Notes: generated by a model from the letters alone, not told the origin. Numbered from the stretch's first letter, positions 1 through 8,367 are shown. The stretch is DNA of 27,761 nucleotides from an uncultured Caryophanales bacterium (GCA_947169395.1 CAMVPJ010000010.1:1-27761); one strand, 5' to 3'. Program-made: numbers and translations.

Positions 1-5
1 TATCT

Positions 6-34
6 ATTATATCACACTTTTTGCTCCATCAGTC
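6..34 (-). promoter_or_regulatory. Leftward promoter at window edge
   Basis: Read on the minus strand there is a TATAAT at 11..6 preceded by TGA, giving an extended -10 (TGATATAAT). The -35 region (34..29) is weak. The same TGTGATATAAT arrangement is seen in front of the ATPase gene at 3807. It would drive a gene lying left of the window. Confidence 0.4.
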
Positions 35-161
35 ATAAAGTTGAACACAGCTTATAGAATAAAAAGAACTGAAGAAAAACTATTTATTTAATTTTTCAAC
101 AGCCCCTTTTATTTTGTAAAATTTTTTGAATTATTGCATATATTTTTCTGAAGGTGATTAC

Positions 162-266
162 TTGAAAAAGTATAAAGTTAATAATGTATATAACAAAGAT
201 GGTGATATGTTAGAAGATGTAATTATAAACTATATAAAAAAATATTTGGAGAATTATGAATTATAA
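162..266 (+). CDS. 34-residue ORF overlapping the recombinase start
   Basis: A TTG start at 162 is preceded by AAGGTGAT at 151-158, the ribosome binding site type used by many genes here. It encodes a 34-residue, highly charged peptide (MKKYKVNNVYNKDGDMLEDV at the N-terminus) whose stop codon at 264-266 overlaps the first codons of the serine recombinase (ATG 256). The overlap suggests translational coupling. I do not recognise the family. It could be a small element-encoded regulator or simply a coupling leader. The 160 bases before it hold no other gene I can support. Confidence 0.5.
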   Translation: MKKYKVNNVYNKDGDMLEDVIINYIKKYLENYEL

Positions 267-1836
267 GGTTGGAATATATCTAAGGTTATCTAGAGAAGAT
301 GAACGTCTTGGTGAAAGTGGGAGTATATCAAATCAAAGAGATTTACTGCTTAATTATATTAAAGATAACAATCTTACTCTTGTTGGTGAATATGTAGATG
401 ATGGTGTATCTGGTACAACATTTGATAGAGATGGATTTAGACGTATGATTAAGGATTGTGAATTAAAAAAAATAAATATGATTATTACTAAAGATACATC
501 AAGATTAGGTCGTGATCATATTGAGTTTGGTTTTTATGTAGAAAGATATTTTCCTGAACATAATATTCGATATGTAGCTGTAAATGACGGTATTGATACT
601 TTTAAAAACACTTGCGCCAATGATATGTTAGTGTTTAAAAGTGCATTCAATGATATGTATGTTAAAGATATATCTAATAAACTTAGAAGCTCTTTGTATA
701 CTAAAAAGAGAAATGGATGCTTTGTAGGCGCTTATGCTCCTTATGGATATAATAAAGATATACTAGATAAACATAAGTTAGTAATTAATGAAAATGAAGC
801 AGTAGTTGTAAGAAGAATATTTAGAATGTTTATAAATGGTATTTCAATAAATAAGATATGTGATATCTTAACTAAAGATGGAATTAAAACACCAAGTATA
901 TCTAAGAATATGAATATAAGATTAAGTAATTATCATTATGGTATATGGTCCTTAAGAACAGTAAATGATATACTTAAAAATGAAGTATACATTGGTAATT
1001 TAGTACAGTGTAAGCAGAGAAAGGTTAATTATAAATCAAAAAAAAGAGTTAGAAATAGTAAAGATAACTATATTGTTGCTTTAAATGTTGTTCCTAGAAT
1101 TATTGATGATTATACTTTTACTCTTGCTCGTAATATGTTTAAAAGTAATAAGAATAGATCTTCAACTAATAATATTACTAGTACTTTGTTATTAAGAGGA
1201 CTAATATACTGTAAGGAATGTGGACATACTATAGGTTTTAGATGTCAAAAACAGTTAACTAAAAAGTATGGTGAAGTAATAAGAATATATGGCAATTGTA
1301 ATTATTGGTCTAAAAGAAAGAAGTTAGGTAAATGTAGTCCTCATAGTGTTAAGTATAGTGATATAGAGTTTCATGTATTATCTAATTTAAAAAGTATAAT
1401 AAATAAGTATATTGATATTGATAGAGTTAAAGAGATAATAAGTAAGATTAATATAAATAATAAAAAAACAGATAGTCTTAACAGTAGTATTAAACGAATA
1501 GATAATGAGATTAGTCTTATTAATAAGAAGTGTGATACTTGTTATAATGATAAATTAGAAGGTAATATTACAATTGATATGTATAAAAGAATATATAATA
1601 ATTTATTGCTAGAAATTAGTAAGTTAGAAAATGATAAAGAAAAATATATTAATGAAATTGATAGTATAAATAATAATAATTGTGATATAGACTATGATGT
1701 TATTATAGATAAATTTATAAATTTGAATAATACTGATAGAAGTTTTATTACTACTCTAATTGATAGAATAGATATAAGTGAGGATAATACTACCAATATA
1801 TATTATAAGTTTAGTATTAATAATAAAAGTGCATAA
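256..1836 (+). CDS. Large serine site-specific recombinase
   Basis: A 526-residue recombinase that would cut and rejoin DNA at attachment sites for integration or excision of a mobile element. The N-terminal resolvase domain starts with YLRLSREDE, where Ser12 fits the catalytic serine, followed by ITKDTSRLGRD. A recombinase domain starts near PYGYNKD (about residue 163). A zinc ribbon carries CKECGH with later Cys residues (about 322-360), and a Lys/Asn-rich coiled coil forms the C-terminus. Length fits the large serine integrase/TnpX type. GGAG stands just before the ATG, and the preceding small ORF overlaps the start. It appears intact, although the neighbouring cargo is decayed. A hairpin with a T-tract follows the stop. 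Confidence 0.93.
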   Translation: MNYKVGIYLRLSREDERLGESGSISNQRDLLLNYIKDNNLTLVGEYVDDGVSGTTFDRDGFRRMIKDCELKKINMIITKDTSRLGRDHIEFGFYVERYFPEHNIRYVAVNDGIDTFKNTCANDMLVFKSAFNDMYVKDISNKLRSSLYTKKRNGCFVGAYAPYGYNKDILDKHKLVINENEAVVVRRIFRMFINGISINKICDILTKDGIKTPSISKNMNIRLSNYHYGIWSLRTVNDILKNEVYIGNLVQCKQRKVNYKSKKRVRNSKDNYIVALNVVPRIIDDYTFTLARNMFKSNKNRSSTNNITSTLLLRGLIYCKECGHTIGFRCQKQLTKKYGEVIRIYGNCNYWSKRKKLGKCSPHSVKYSDIEFHVLSNLKSIINKYIDIDRVKEIISKININNKKTDSLNSSIKRIDNEISLINKKCDTCYNDKLEGNITIDMYKRIYNNLLLEISKLENDKEKYINEIDSINNNNCDIDYDVIIDKFINLNNTDRSFITTLIDRIDISEDNTTNIYYKFSINNKSA

Positions 1837-1853
1837 ATAATGCATTTTTTCTT
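1825..1853 (+). terminator. Rho-independent terminator after recombinase
   Basis: AAAAGTGCAT (1825-1834) can pair with ATGCATTTTT (1840-1849, one G-T pair) around a 5-nt loop, ending in a T-run. The stem includes the stop codon of the recombinase. Confidence 0.65.
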
Positions 1854-1871
1854 TCAATAAAGTTGGATTAG

Positions 1872-1880
1872 TGGTATAAT
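1872..1880 (+). promoter_or_regulatory. Extended -10 promoter for BRO-like gene
   Basis: TGGTATAAT, an extended -10, with only a poor -35 (TTTCAA at 1852-1857, 17 nt upstream). It lies about 50 nt before the start of the BRO-N-like gene. Confidence 0.5.
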
Positions 1881-1932
1881 ATAAATCGTTTATAGAAAAG
1901 AAAAAAGCGTATTAATTATGGTGGAGGTAAAA

Positions 1933-2791
1933 ATGAATAATAAATTAAATACAATATCAAATTTATTTGAAGACAAAGAAATTAGAAGCATTTGGAATGC
2001 AGAAAAAGAAGATTACTATTTTAGTGTGGTTGATGTTATAAGCGCATTAACTGATGCATCCATACCAAAAAGATATTGGAGTGATTTAAAAAAAGAAACT
2101 AATTGATGAAGGAAGTCAACTGTACGATAAAATCGTACGATTGAAAATGAAAGCAACAGATGGAAAAATGAGAAATACAGATGTTTTAGATACTGAAGGT
2201 ATTCTAAGGCTTATTGAATCTGTGCCATCACCTAAAGCAGAACCTTTTAAATTATGGCTTGCTAATCTTGGTAAAGAAAGAATTGATGAAGTATTTGATC
2301 CAGAGATTGCGATTAACAGAGCTGTTAGCTATTATCGTAATAAAGGTTATACTGATGAATGGATTAAAAAAAGATTACTTGGTATTATAGATAGATTTAA
2401 ACTAACTGACATTTGGAAAGAAGGAGGTATTGAAAAGCCATTTGAATATGCAATTCTAACTAACGAAATCTATAAGAGTTGGTCAGGTATGAAAGCAAGC
2501 GAATATAAAGCATTTAAAGGTCTTAGAAAAGAGTCTTTAAGAGATAATATGACCGATATTGAAATTGCTTTAACTAATATTGGTGAAATAGCTGCTCGTG
2601 ATATTGCACAGTTAGAGCATCCACAAGGATTGAGTCAAAATATAATAGTTGCTCATCGTGGTGGGAATGTTGCGAAAGGAGCTAGAGACTTATATGAGAA
2701 AGAAACAAAGATTTCCGCACTCTCAAATAAGAATTCATTAAGTTATAAATATGCTCAAAATAAACAAATAGATGATAGTACAAAAGTTTAA
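1933..2791 (+). pseudogene. Frameshifted BRO-N / DinD-like antirepressor
   Basis: Two reading frames make one protein. The first (ATG 1933, GGAGG at 1923-1927) encodes a BRO-family N-terminal domain (IRSIWNAEKEDYYFSVVDVI) and stops at 2104-2106. Re-reading from about 2094 one base out of register gives KLIDEGSQLYDKIVRLKMKA and continues to 2791. One extra base near 2091-2098, in an A-rich run, explains the break. The second part resembles the C-terminal region of DNA-damage-inducible protein D: NMTDIEIALTNIGEIAARDI, then IVAHRGGNVAKGARDLYE. Such proteins are usual prophage or integrative-element cargo and act as antirepressors or in damage response. The ATG at 1918 lies upstream of the binding site and is not the start. 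A sequencing error or programmed frameshift cannot be excluded. Confidence 0.8.
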
Positions 2792-2793
2792 AA

Positions 2794-3669
2794 CTTTGGT
2801 GTGTTATAGTAGTTACTCCTTCATTAAATAAAAGTTTTAAGTTTCAAAGTGAGTGGCCTTATAATAATTCACAAATATATTTATTACAACCACTTCTAAT
2901 TGATTTGAAGAATGATGATAAAGTTACTTTAGAAGAAAAGGGCGGTAAATATATATTAAGTGCTAAAGTTAATTATATTAATGATAAGAACTTAACTAAA
3001 GAGAAAATCTATTTAGATAAGAACCTTAATTTAAAAAAGGTAGAAGTTCTTGATGATAATGATGATGTTATTATGAGACTTAAAGTTACTAAGATTGAAA
3101 CTAATAATAATTTTGATGATAGATACTTTGATATAGATGATAGTTATAATACAAGTACTAAGAATAAAGATAAAACTAAGGATGATAAAAAAAGTAGTGA
3201 TATAAATTCAAGTGATGATTCTAAAGAGAATGATATAAAAACTAATGATAATAGTCAAACTAATAATATAAATAAAGAAGAAAATAGTACTGACAATACA
3301 AATAACACTACTGAAAACAAAACAACTACTACAAGTAAAGTAACAGATGTACTATATCCAATGTATGTACCAGTTGATACATATCTAGATACTCAAGATG
3401 TAGTATCGCTTGATAATGGTACTAGAACTATCCTTACTTTCTCAGGTGATAGCCCATTTACATTTGTACAATCTCCAGTAGATAGTACAGTTGTTGATTA
3501 CTTAAATGGAGATCCTACTTTAGTTGCTGATTCAGTAGGTGCGGTATCTGATACATCTGTAGCCTGGATAAGTAACGATAAAGAATACTATTTATCATCT
3601 ACAAGTGTTTCCGCGGATCAACTACTATTAATTGCAGATTCTCTAGCAGTTGCTGAAGTAGGTAAATAA
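2794..3669 (+). pseudogene. 5'-truncated LolA/GerS-like, DUF4367-like envelope protein
   Basis: The reading frame is open from 2779 without a convincing start. The family-like sequence begins near 2797-2812 (VVTPSLNKSFKFQSEWPYNN) and continues through the TTG at 2905, which has no ribosome binding site. The N-terminal part of the LolA-like fold and the signal or lipoprotein peptide expected of this family are missing. After the LolA-like half comes a low-complexity Asp/Asn/Ser/Thr linker (about 3140-3335), then a DUF4367-like domain ending SADQLLLIADSLAVAEVGK. Relatives are secreted lipoproteins of Bacillota (GerS- or RseB-like in fold). The break coincides with the edge of the recombinase/BRO segment, so the gene was probably cut by the mobile element or a later deletion. 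Translation from an internal TTG is possible but unlikely to give a working protein. Confidence 0.7.
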
Positions 3670-3695
3670 AAGATTAGAAATAGTCTTTTATTTTT
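3668..3695 (+). terminator. Terminator with GAAA tetraloop
   Basis: AAAAGATTA (3668-3676), GAAA loop, TAGTCTTTT (3681-3689, one G-T pair), then ATTTTT. It begins within the stop codon of the truncated gene. Confidence 0.8.
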
Positions 3696-3776
3696 GCTTT
3701 TAAGCAATAATGTGACAAATATCTGCAATTATACCGCAAAAGTGTGATAAGAAGTGTATAAAAACACAAAAAAACG

Positions 3777-3785
3777 TGATATAAT
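3777..3785 (+). promoter_or_regulatory. Extended -10 promoter for DUF4143 ATPase
   Basis: TGATATAAT 22 nt before the ATG at 3807. No good -35 is visible. The expected start point lies close to the AAAGGGATGA binding site, so the leader would be very short. Confidence 0.55.
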
Positions 3786-3806
3786 AGAAATGAAAGGGAT
3801 GATAGT

Positions 3807-5111
3807 ATGAAGAGATTTATAACTGATAAACTAATTAAATGGAAGAATAGCAAGGATAGAAAACCATTAATATTAAAAGGTGCAAGACAAGTTGGAAAAA
3901 CATACATATTAAAAGAGTTTGGCGAAAACAATTATGAAAATGTAGCTTATTTTAACTTTGACCGTGATGATAGTCTTTCTTTATTATTTGAAAACACTAA
4001 GGATCCGAAAAGAATTATTGAACAGTTATCTTTAGCAAGTAGCGAGAAGATTAATCCAAATACTACATTAATAATATTTGATGAAATACAGGAATGTCCA
4101 AATGCACTCAATGCTCTTAAATACTTTTGTGAAGAAGCGGACGAATATCATATCGCAACCGCTGGATCATTACTTGGTGTGAAATTATCAAAAGTATCAT
4201 TTCCAGTTGGTAAAGTAGATTATCTAACAATGTATCCGATGACATTTAGTGAGTTTTTACTTGCAGATAATAAAGAGAATTTAGTTAAAGTAATGAAACA
4301 GACTAAAGATATAACAGAAATACCTAAACTATTTGAAGACGAATTAATTGAAAAATTAAAATCATATTATATCGTTGGCGGTATGCCAGAGGCAGTATAT
4401 AGTTGGGTTAATGATAAAGATATAGAAAAGGTAAATGAAATTCAAAAGAATATTTTAATTGCATATGAAGATGATTTTTCTAAACATACTGACTCCAAAG
4501 AAGCTAACAAGATGTCTTTGATATGGAATGGTATTCCATCACAACTTGCTCGTGAAAATAAGAAGTTTATTTATCAAGTTGTAAAAGAAGGAGCGCGTGC
4601 AAGAGAATATGAGTCTGCTCTTAACCGGCTAAATGATGCTAATTTAATAAATAAGTGTTATCTAGTTAATAAATGTGTATTTCCCCTAAAAGCATATCAA
4701 GACTTATCATCGTTTAAAATATATTTGAATGATGTTGGACTTCTTAGAAGAATATTTAATTTAGATAGCAGTATTATTCTAGAGGGAAATAAACTATTTG
4801 AAGAATTCAAAGGTTTATTTACTGAGAACTATGTTAATAATGTTTTATGCTATTTACAAGATGAATCTCCTTATTACTATACTTTTGATAGATATGAAAT
4901 TGATTTTGTAATACAAAAGAAAAATAAAATAATTCCAATTGAAGTAAAATCTAATAAAAGTACTAATCATAATAGTTTAACTAAGTATAATAATTCTAAT
5001 GATAATGAGATTTCGATTATGGTATCACTAAATAATTTAAGTAAGGATGGTAAGATTATTAATATACCTTTATATTTTCTTGAATATATAGATAATATTG
5101 ATATGTATTAA
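3807..5111 (+). CDS. AAA ATPase with DUF4143 / nuclease-like C-terminus
   Basis: A 434-residue member of the widespread bacterial/archaeal ATP-binding family (AAA_14 plus DUF4143). Walker A is GARQVGKT (25-32) and Walker B is LIIFDEIQE (about 87-95). AGSLLG follows as a sensor-like segment, then YYIVGGMPEAVYSW marks the DUF4143 region. Near the C-terminus YEIDFVI followed by IIPIEVKS (about 361-381) has the D...ExK layout of a PD-(D/E)xK nuclease-like core. Its cellular role is not established. Family members are abundant and patchily distributed in gut bacteria, consistent with transfer. It has its own promoter. The ATG at 3807 follows AAAGGGATGATAGT. Confidence 0.9.
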   Translation: MKRFITDKLIKWKNSKDRKPLILKGARQVGKTYILKEFGENNYENVAYFNFDRDDSLSLLFENTKDPKRIIEQLSLASSEKINPNTTLIIFDEIQECPNALNALKYFCEEADEYHIATAGSLLGVKLSKVSFPVGKVDYLTMYPMTFSEFLLADNKENLVKVMKQTKDITEIPKLFEDELIEKLKSYYIVGGMPEAVYSWVNDKDIEKVNEIQKNILIAYEDDFSKHTDSKEANKMSLIWNGIPSQLARENKKFIYQVVKEGARAREYESALNRLNDANLINKCYLVNKCVFPLKAYQDLSSFKIYLNDVGLLRRIFNLDSSIILEGNKLFEEFKGLFTENYVNNVLCYLQDESPYYYTFDRYEIDFVIQKKNKIIPIEVKSNKSTNHNSLTKYNNSNDNEISIMVSLNNLSKDGKIINIPLYFLEYIDNIDMY

Positions 5112-5128
5112 GAATGATAGTGTGAAAT

Positions 5129-5380
5129 ATGGAAATAATTGATTTTGTTATAGATTTATTAAATGAGTGTATTGTTAATAAAGCATTCAATAAAGAGAAA
5201 GCATTTTTAAAAAGATTACCATATATAGTTATTTATGTTTTAATAATTTGCTTAACAAGTGGTGTATGCTTGTTTATAGGTATTAATTATATTATGGTGC
5301 ATAATATATTTGGATATTTTTTAGTAGGAATTGGAATTTTATTTTTAATAATGTTTATATTACAAATATTTTTAAAATAA
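5129..5380 (+). CDS. Small two-helix membrane protein
   Basis: An 83-residue protein with a soluble N-terminal segment (about 30 residues, including an acidic/amphipathic start) and two hydrophobic helices (about 31-54 and 60-82). No family is recognised. The start lacks a good Shine-Dalgarno sequence (GATAGTGTGAAAT before ATG), and the gene begins 17 nt after the ATPase stop, so it may depend on translation of the ATPase gene. The composition is typical of a small integral membrane protein, and the ORF ends at the next promoter. Confidence 0.6.
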   Translation: MEIIDFVIDLLNECIVNKAFNKEKAFLKRLPYIVIYVLIICLTSGVCLFIGINYIMVHNIFGYFLVGIGILFLIMFILQIFLK

Positions 5381-5386
5381 TATTAA

Positions 5387-5416
5387 TTTACAATGTGATA
5401 GATAAAGTGATATAAT
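5387..5416 (+). promoter_or_regulatory. Promoter for thioredoxin-fold-like gene
   Basis: TTTACA (5387-5392), 18-nt spacer ending in TGA, then TATAAT (5411-5416). The start point would fall at or next to the GGAGG at 5423-5427, giving an extremely short leader. Confidence 0.65.
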
Positions 5417-5435
5417 TGTTTTGGAGGTAATGCAA

Positions 5436-5936
5436 TTGAATAGATATAACAATAATTTAATTAATGATGATGACTCTTTTAAACTAAAGAATGTAATTAT
5501 TATAGTAGTAATAATAATGCTTGTACTTGTATCATTTTACTTTATAACTAAATATGTATTAGAACATAAGAAGGATAATACTCCTAGGGTAGAATCAGTA
5601 ATAGATAGAGAACTTATTATGTTTGGGCAATTATTTAATAGACCTGATACTGAATATTATGTTATTGCTTATAATAAGAGTGGTAAATCTAAAGATATAT
5701 ATAATAAGTATATAGAAAAATACAACTCTAAAGATAGTCATATCAAGTTTTATGAAATTAACCTAGATGATGAGTTTAATAAGAAATTTATATCTGATAA
5801 GAGTAATATAGTATCAAATATTAATGAGTTAAAAGTAAGTGGTGATACATTATTTAAAATTAAAGATAAAACTATTGAAGAGTATAAAGAAGGTACAAGT
5901 GATATAAGTAGTTATCTTAAGGAAATTAGTGCATAA
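5436..5936 (+). CDS. Membrane-anchored thioredoxin-fold-like protein
   Basis: A 166-residue protein. The TTG at 5436 is chosen because GGAGG at 5423-5427 lies 8 nt upstream; the ATG at 5430 is too close to it. A short Asn/Asp-rich cytoplasmic tail is followed by one transmembrane helix (about 20-41, VIIIVVIIMLVLVSFYFITK). The outer domain (about 55-166) looks like a thioredoxin fold: an EYYVIAY strand, helix, HIKFYEINLDDEF, and SGDTLFKIKD ahead of a terminal helix. There is no CxxC, so it is unlikely to be a disulfide oxidoreductase. The fold call is by eye and uncertain. A terminator overlaps the stop. Confidence 0.65.
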   Translation: MNRYNNNLINDDDSFKLKNVIIIVVIIMLVLVSFYFITKYVLEHKKDNTPRVESVIDRELIMFGQLFNRPDTEYYVIAYNKSGKSKDIYNKYIEKYNSKDSHIKFYEINLDDEFNKKFISDKSNIVSNINELKVSGDTLFKIKDKTIEEYKEGTSDISSYLKEISA

Positions 5937-5949
5937 GTACTAATTTTTT
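5923..5949 (+). terminator. Terminator overlapping stop codon
   Basis: AAATTAGT (5923-5930) pairs with ACTAATTT (5939-5946) around an 8-nt loop, followed by TTT. The stem and loop contain the last codons and the stop. Confidence 0.7.
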
Positions 5950-5973
5950 GTTTATATTAATAATGGTGATTTA

Positions 5974-6492
5974 ATGAATATTGTATTATTATGTATAGAG
6001 ATATTCTTTGCTCGTATTATAGATGTATCACTTGGTACTATTAGAACTGTAATAGTAGTAAAAGGAAAGAATCTAATAGGAAGTATACTAGGATTCTTTG
6101 AAGTAACAGTATGGTTCTTAGTAGTAGAACAAGCATTAACTACTGCATCAAGTAATATATTTGTAGTCTTATCATATGCCTTAGGCTTTGCAACCGGCAC
6201 ATATATTGGGGGAATTATATCAACTAAACTTGTTAAATCTAAATATGAAGTACAGATAATTACTGATAAGAATGTACAAGATATGATAGATAAAATAAGA
6301 GATAATAATATGGCAGTTTCTATATTAAAACTAGAAGGTAAGAATAAAAATAAGTATATGTTATATGTAGAGGTAGGCAATAATAAATTAAAAGAATTAT
6401 CTAGTATTGTTAAAAGTGTTGATGAGCACGCATTTGTAGTAGTTAATGAAACAATGTTTGTGCATAATGGATATTTTGGTCTTAATAAATAA
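5974..6492 (+). CDS. UPF0316 family membrane protein (DUF5698 + DUF2179)
   Basis: 172 residues. The N-terminal half has three hydrophobic helices with the typical RIIDVSLGTIRTVIVVKG segment and GFFEVTVWFLV, matching UPF0316/DUF5698. The C-terminal half (about 88-172) is a DUF2179 domain ending HAFVVVNETMFVHNGYFG. DUF2179 occurs in YitT-type proteins and is thought to be a small regulatory or ligand-binding domain; the function of the whole protein is unknown. GGTGAT precedes the ATG by 4 nt. Length is normal for the family. It probably forms a unit with the DUF368 gene 19 nt downstream. Confidence 0.9.
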   Translation: MNIVLLCIEIFFARIIDVSLGTIRTVIVVKGKNLIGSILGFFEVTVWFLVVEQALTTASSNIFVVLSYALGFATGTYIGGIISTKLVKSKYEVQIITDKNVQDMIDKIRDNNMAVSILKLEGKNKNKYMLYVEVGNNKLKELSSIVKSVDEHAFVVVNETMFVHNGYFGLNK

Positions 6493-6511
6493 TTATTAAA
6501 TATAATATAGT

Positions 6512-7306
6512 ATGAAATGTATTTTAAAAGATATACTAATTGGAATTATTATAGGTGCCGGTAAAATTATACCAGGAGTAAGTGGTAGTGTTCTTGCAAT
6601 AACTCTAGGTGTATATGAGAAAATTATCTATTCTATAAACAATATTTTTAAAGATTATAAAAATATATATTACTTAACTAAGCTTGGAATAGGTATTATT
6701 ATATCTATTGTATTTTTAAGTAGAATAATCATTTATTTCTTATCAAACTATTATACATATACTATATTTGTATTTGTAGGATTAATTCTTGGTAGTATAA
6801 AAAGTATTACTACTAATACTAGTTTTAAATATTCTTATTTAACTATATTATCATTTATTATTATTGTAATACTTGGTTTAATTAATATAAATAGTAATAA
6901 TCATAATGGTATATTATATTGTTTATTTAGTGGATTTATTGAATCAGTATCATCTATTATACCTGGTATAAGTGGTACCGCACTACTTATGTTATTAGGT
7001 ACATATAATATGGTTATAGATATATTTTCTAATATAATTAATATTAGCTATCTAATTAGTAATATAAATATCGTTATACCTTTTATAATAGGTATATTAG
7101 TAGGATTAATTATTTCAATTAAAGTAATAAATTATTTATTTAGTAAGTATAAAACATTAACTTATAATATAATACTAGGACTACTATTAGGTAGTATATT
7201 TATAATGTTAAAAGGATGTAATTATAATATAGGAAATATATTAATAAGTATAATACTACTTATAATAAGCTATATAGGTATAAAAAAAGTTAATCACTTC
7301 TTTTGA
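6512..7306 (+). CDS. DUF368 family polyprenyl-phosphate transporter
   Basis: 264 residues, about eight hydrophobic helices. Both halves of the DUF368 inverted repeat are visible: GAGKIIPGVSGSVLAITLGVYEK (N-terminal, near 16-39) and SVSSIIPGISGTALLMLLGTYN (near 143-165). DUF368 proteins have been shown to recycle undecaprenyl phosphate across the membrane for envelope polymer synthesis, which is the likely role here. The start has no Shine-Dalgarno sequence. A TATAAT lies at 6501-6506, 5 nt before the ATG, so a leaderless transcript is possible. The 3' end overlaps the convergent small ORF on the minus strand by 13 nt. Confidence 0.9.
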   Translation: MKCILKDILIGIIIGAGKIIPGVSGSVLAITLGVYEKIIYSINNIFKDYKNIYYLTKLGIGIIISIVFLSRIIIYFLSNYYTYTIFVFVGLILGSIKSITTNTSFKYSYLTILSFIIIVILGLININSNNHNGILYCLFSGFIESVSSIIPGISGTALLMLLGTYNMVIDIFSNIINISYLISNINIVIPFIIGILVGLIISIKVINYLFSKYKTLTYNIILGLLLGSIFIMLKGCNYNIGNILISIILLIISYIGIKKVNHFF

Positions 7307-7312
7307 TTAACT
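7282..7312 (-). terminator. Terminator for LicD / small membrane protein unit
   Basis: AGTTAATC (7288-7295) and GATTAACT (7305-7312) form an 8-bp stem. On the minus strand the stem is followed by seven T (7288-7282). The plus-strand side lacks a T-run, so it chiefly serves the minus-strand genes. Confidence 0.7.
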
Positions 7313-7446
7313 AATATAATTACACATAAACCAATAATCATAAAACCTAGTCCCATAAGATTAAAACTAGTATCATTTAATATAAGTAAAGCAGTTACAA
7401 TTAAGATTATTCCAATAATTACCCAAAAAGTAATTTTATTTTTCAC
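7294..7446 (-). CDS. 50-residue two-helix membrane protein
   Basis: On the minus strand a GTG at 7446 overlaps the last codons of the LicD gene (AGTGAAAAATAA), and GGAGA stands 8 nt upstream. The product has two hydrophobic helices (ITFWVIIGIILIVTALLIL and LMGLGFMIIGLCVIILV) separated by NDTSFN, then NQKK. The clean two-helix pattern, coupled start and terminator at its end support a real gene. No family is recognised. It is cotranscribed with LicD and fills what would otherwise be an empty 130-nt gap. Confidence 0.7.
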   Translation of the reverse strand: MKNKITFWVIIGIILIVTALLILNDTSFNLMGLGFMIIGLCVIILVNQKK

Positions 7447-8320
7447 TTGGACCGTCTCCTTTCAAGTTTAAATCTACAGTGTGTTTAGGTTTTCTTTTTT
7501 CTAAAGGTAATGTTTCAACCCACTTTTTACCATCCCAACGTTTTAAACAATTAGGGCCATACCACTCTTTTAATATTTTCTCAATATTATTATAGGAATA
7601 GAACTGTCTACCTTCAAATTCATATTTTTTAAATGGTAGAATATCTTCTTTTAAGAATACTGGTTCATGCATAAATTTTTCCCATGGAACAGATATTGGT
7701 TGACTCATTAATTTACTGTTTTCGTATTTTCTAGAATATCTATTTGAAAACCATACGACAAACTTTTTTAAGTGGATTGGATTAATATGTAAGTTATCAA
7801 GAAGTACTAAAATAGGCATAACAAGTTTTATAACAGTTCTATTTACTTCATCAATAAACTTATTTTCACAGATATTATCATAAATAATTACATCTACAAA
7901 TATACCATCTCCGCTTTTGCACCTATTCTTAAGTAATCTATTTACTTCTTTAATATAAGTCCCCTTTTTTCTTACTTTCATAGTAGGACCATTTATTACA
8001 TTAAATCTTTTATCAGTTTCAAAACATTGAAAATAAAAGTCATCACTTAAATCTTTTTTTAGTGCTTCAATAAATCTTGTCCAGTCTTTTCTTTCAACAC
8101 ATACATCTATATCATCATCCCAAGGAATAAAACCTTTATAGTTAACAATTCCTAGAGCAGAACCCGCCATTAGGCCATACTTTATATTGTTTTTTTCACA
8201 TACTCTATGTATCTCATCCATAATAGATAATACTTCTAATTGTAAGTCTCTTACAGTTATTTTTTCTTTACCATTATCTTTTAAAATGTAATCATCACGC
8301 TCTAATATCCTATCATTCAC
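7436..8320 (-). CDS. LicD family phosphotransferase
   Basis: 294 residues. The LicD/fukutin-type nucleotidyltransferase motif is clear: MAGSALGIVNYKGFIPWDDD (about 51-70) followed by IDVCVERKDW, with the DxD acidic residues for metal. LicD proteins transfer phosphocholine or similar groups to cell-surface glycans or teichoic acids; the substrate here is unknown. No choline uptake or activation genes are in the window. The C-terminal part (YEFEGRQFYSYNNIEKILKE, then WYGP) is the usual LicD tail. The ATG at 8320 follows GGTAAAGTGA, a moderate binding site, and a sigma-A-type promoter lies just upstream. Confidence 0.93.
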   Translation of the reverse strand: MNDRILERDDYILKDNGKEKITVRDLQLEVLSIMDEIHRVCEKNNIKYGLMAGSALGIVNYKGFIPWDDDIDVCVERKDWTRFIEALKKDLSDDFYFQCFETDKRFNVINGPTMKVRKKGTYIKEVNRLLKNRCKSGDGIFVDVIIYDNICENKFIDEVNRTVIKLVMPILVLLDNLHINPIHLKKFVVWFSNRYSRKYENSKLMSQPISVPWEKFMHEPVFLKEDILPFKKYEFEGRQFYSYNNIEKILKEWYGPNCLKRWDGKKWVETLPLEKRKPKHTVDLNLKGDGPSEK

Positions 8321-8338
8321 TTTACCACTTCCATAAAC

Positions 8339-8367
8339 ATTGTACTAGAATTTAGTAAAATAATCAA
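8339..8367 (-). promoter_or_regulatory. Promoter of licD-like gene
   Basis: Minus strand: TTGATT (8367-8362), 17-nt spacer, TACAAT (8344-8339), 19 nt before the ATG. Confidence 0.7.

Noticed and set aside
1918..1932. ATG at 1918 as start of the BRO-like gene
   Set aside because: It lies upstream of the GGAGG at 1923-1927, so the ATG at 1933 is the likely start.
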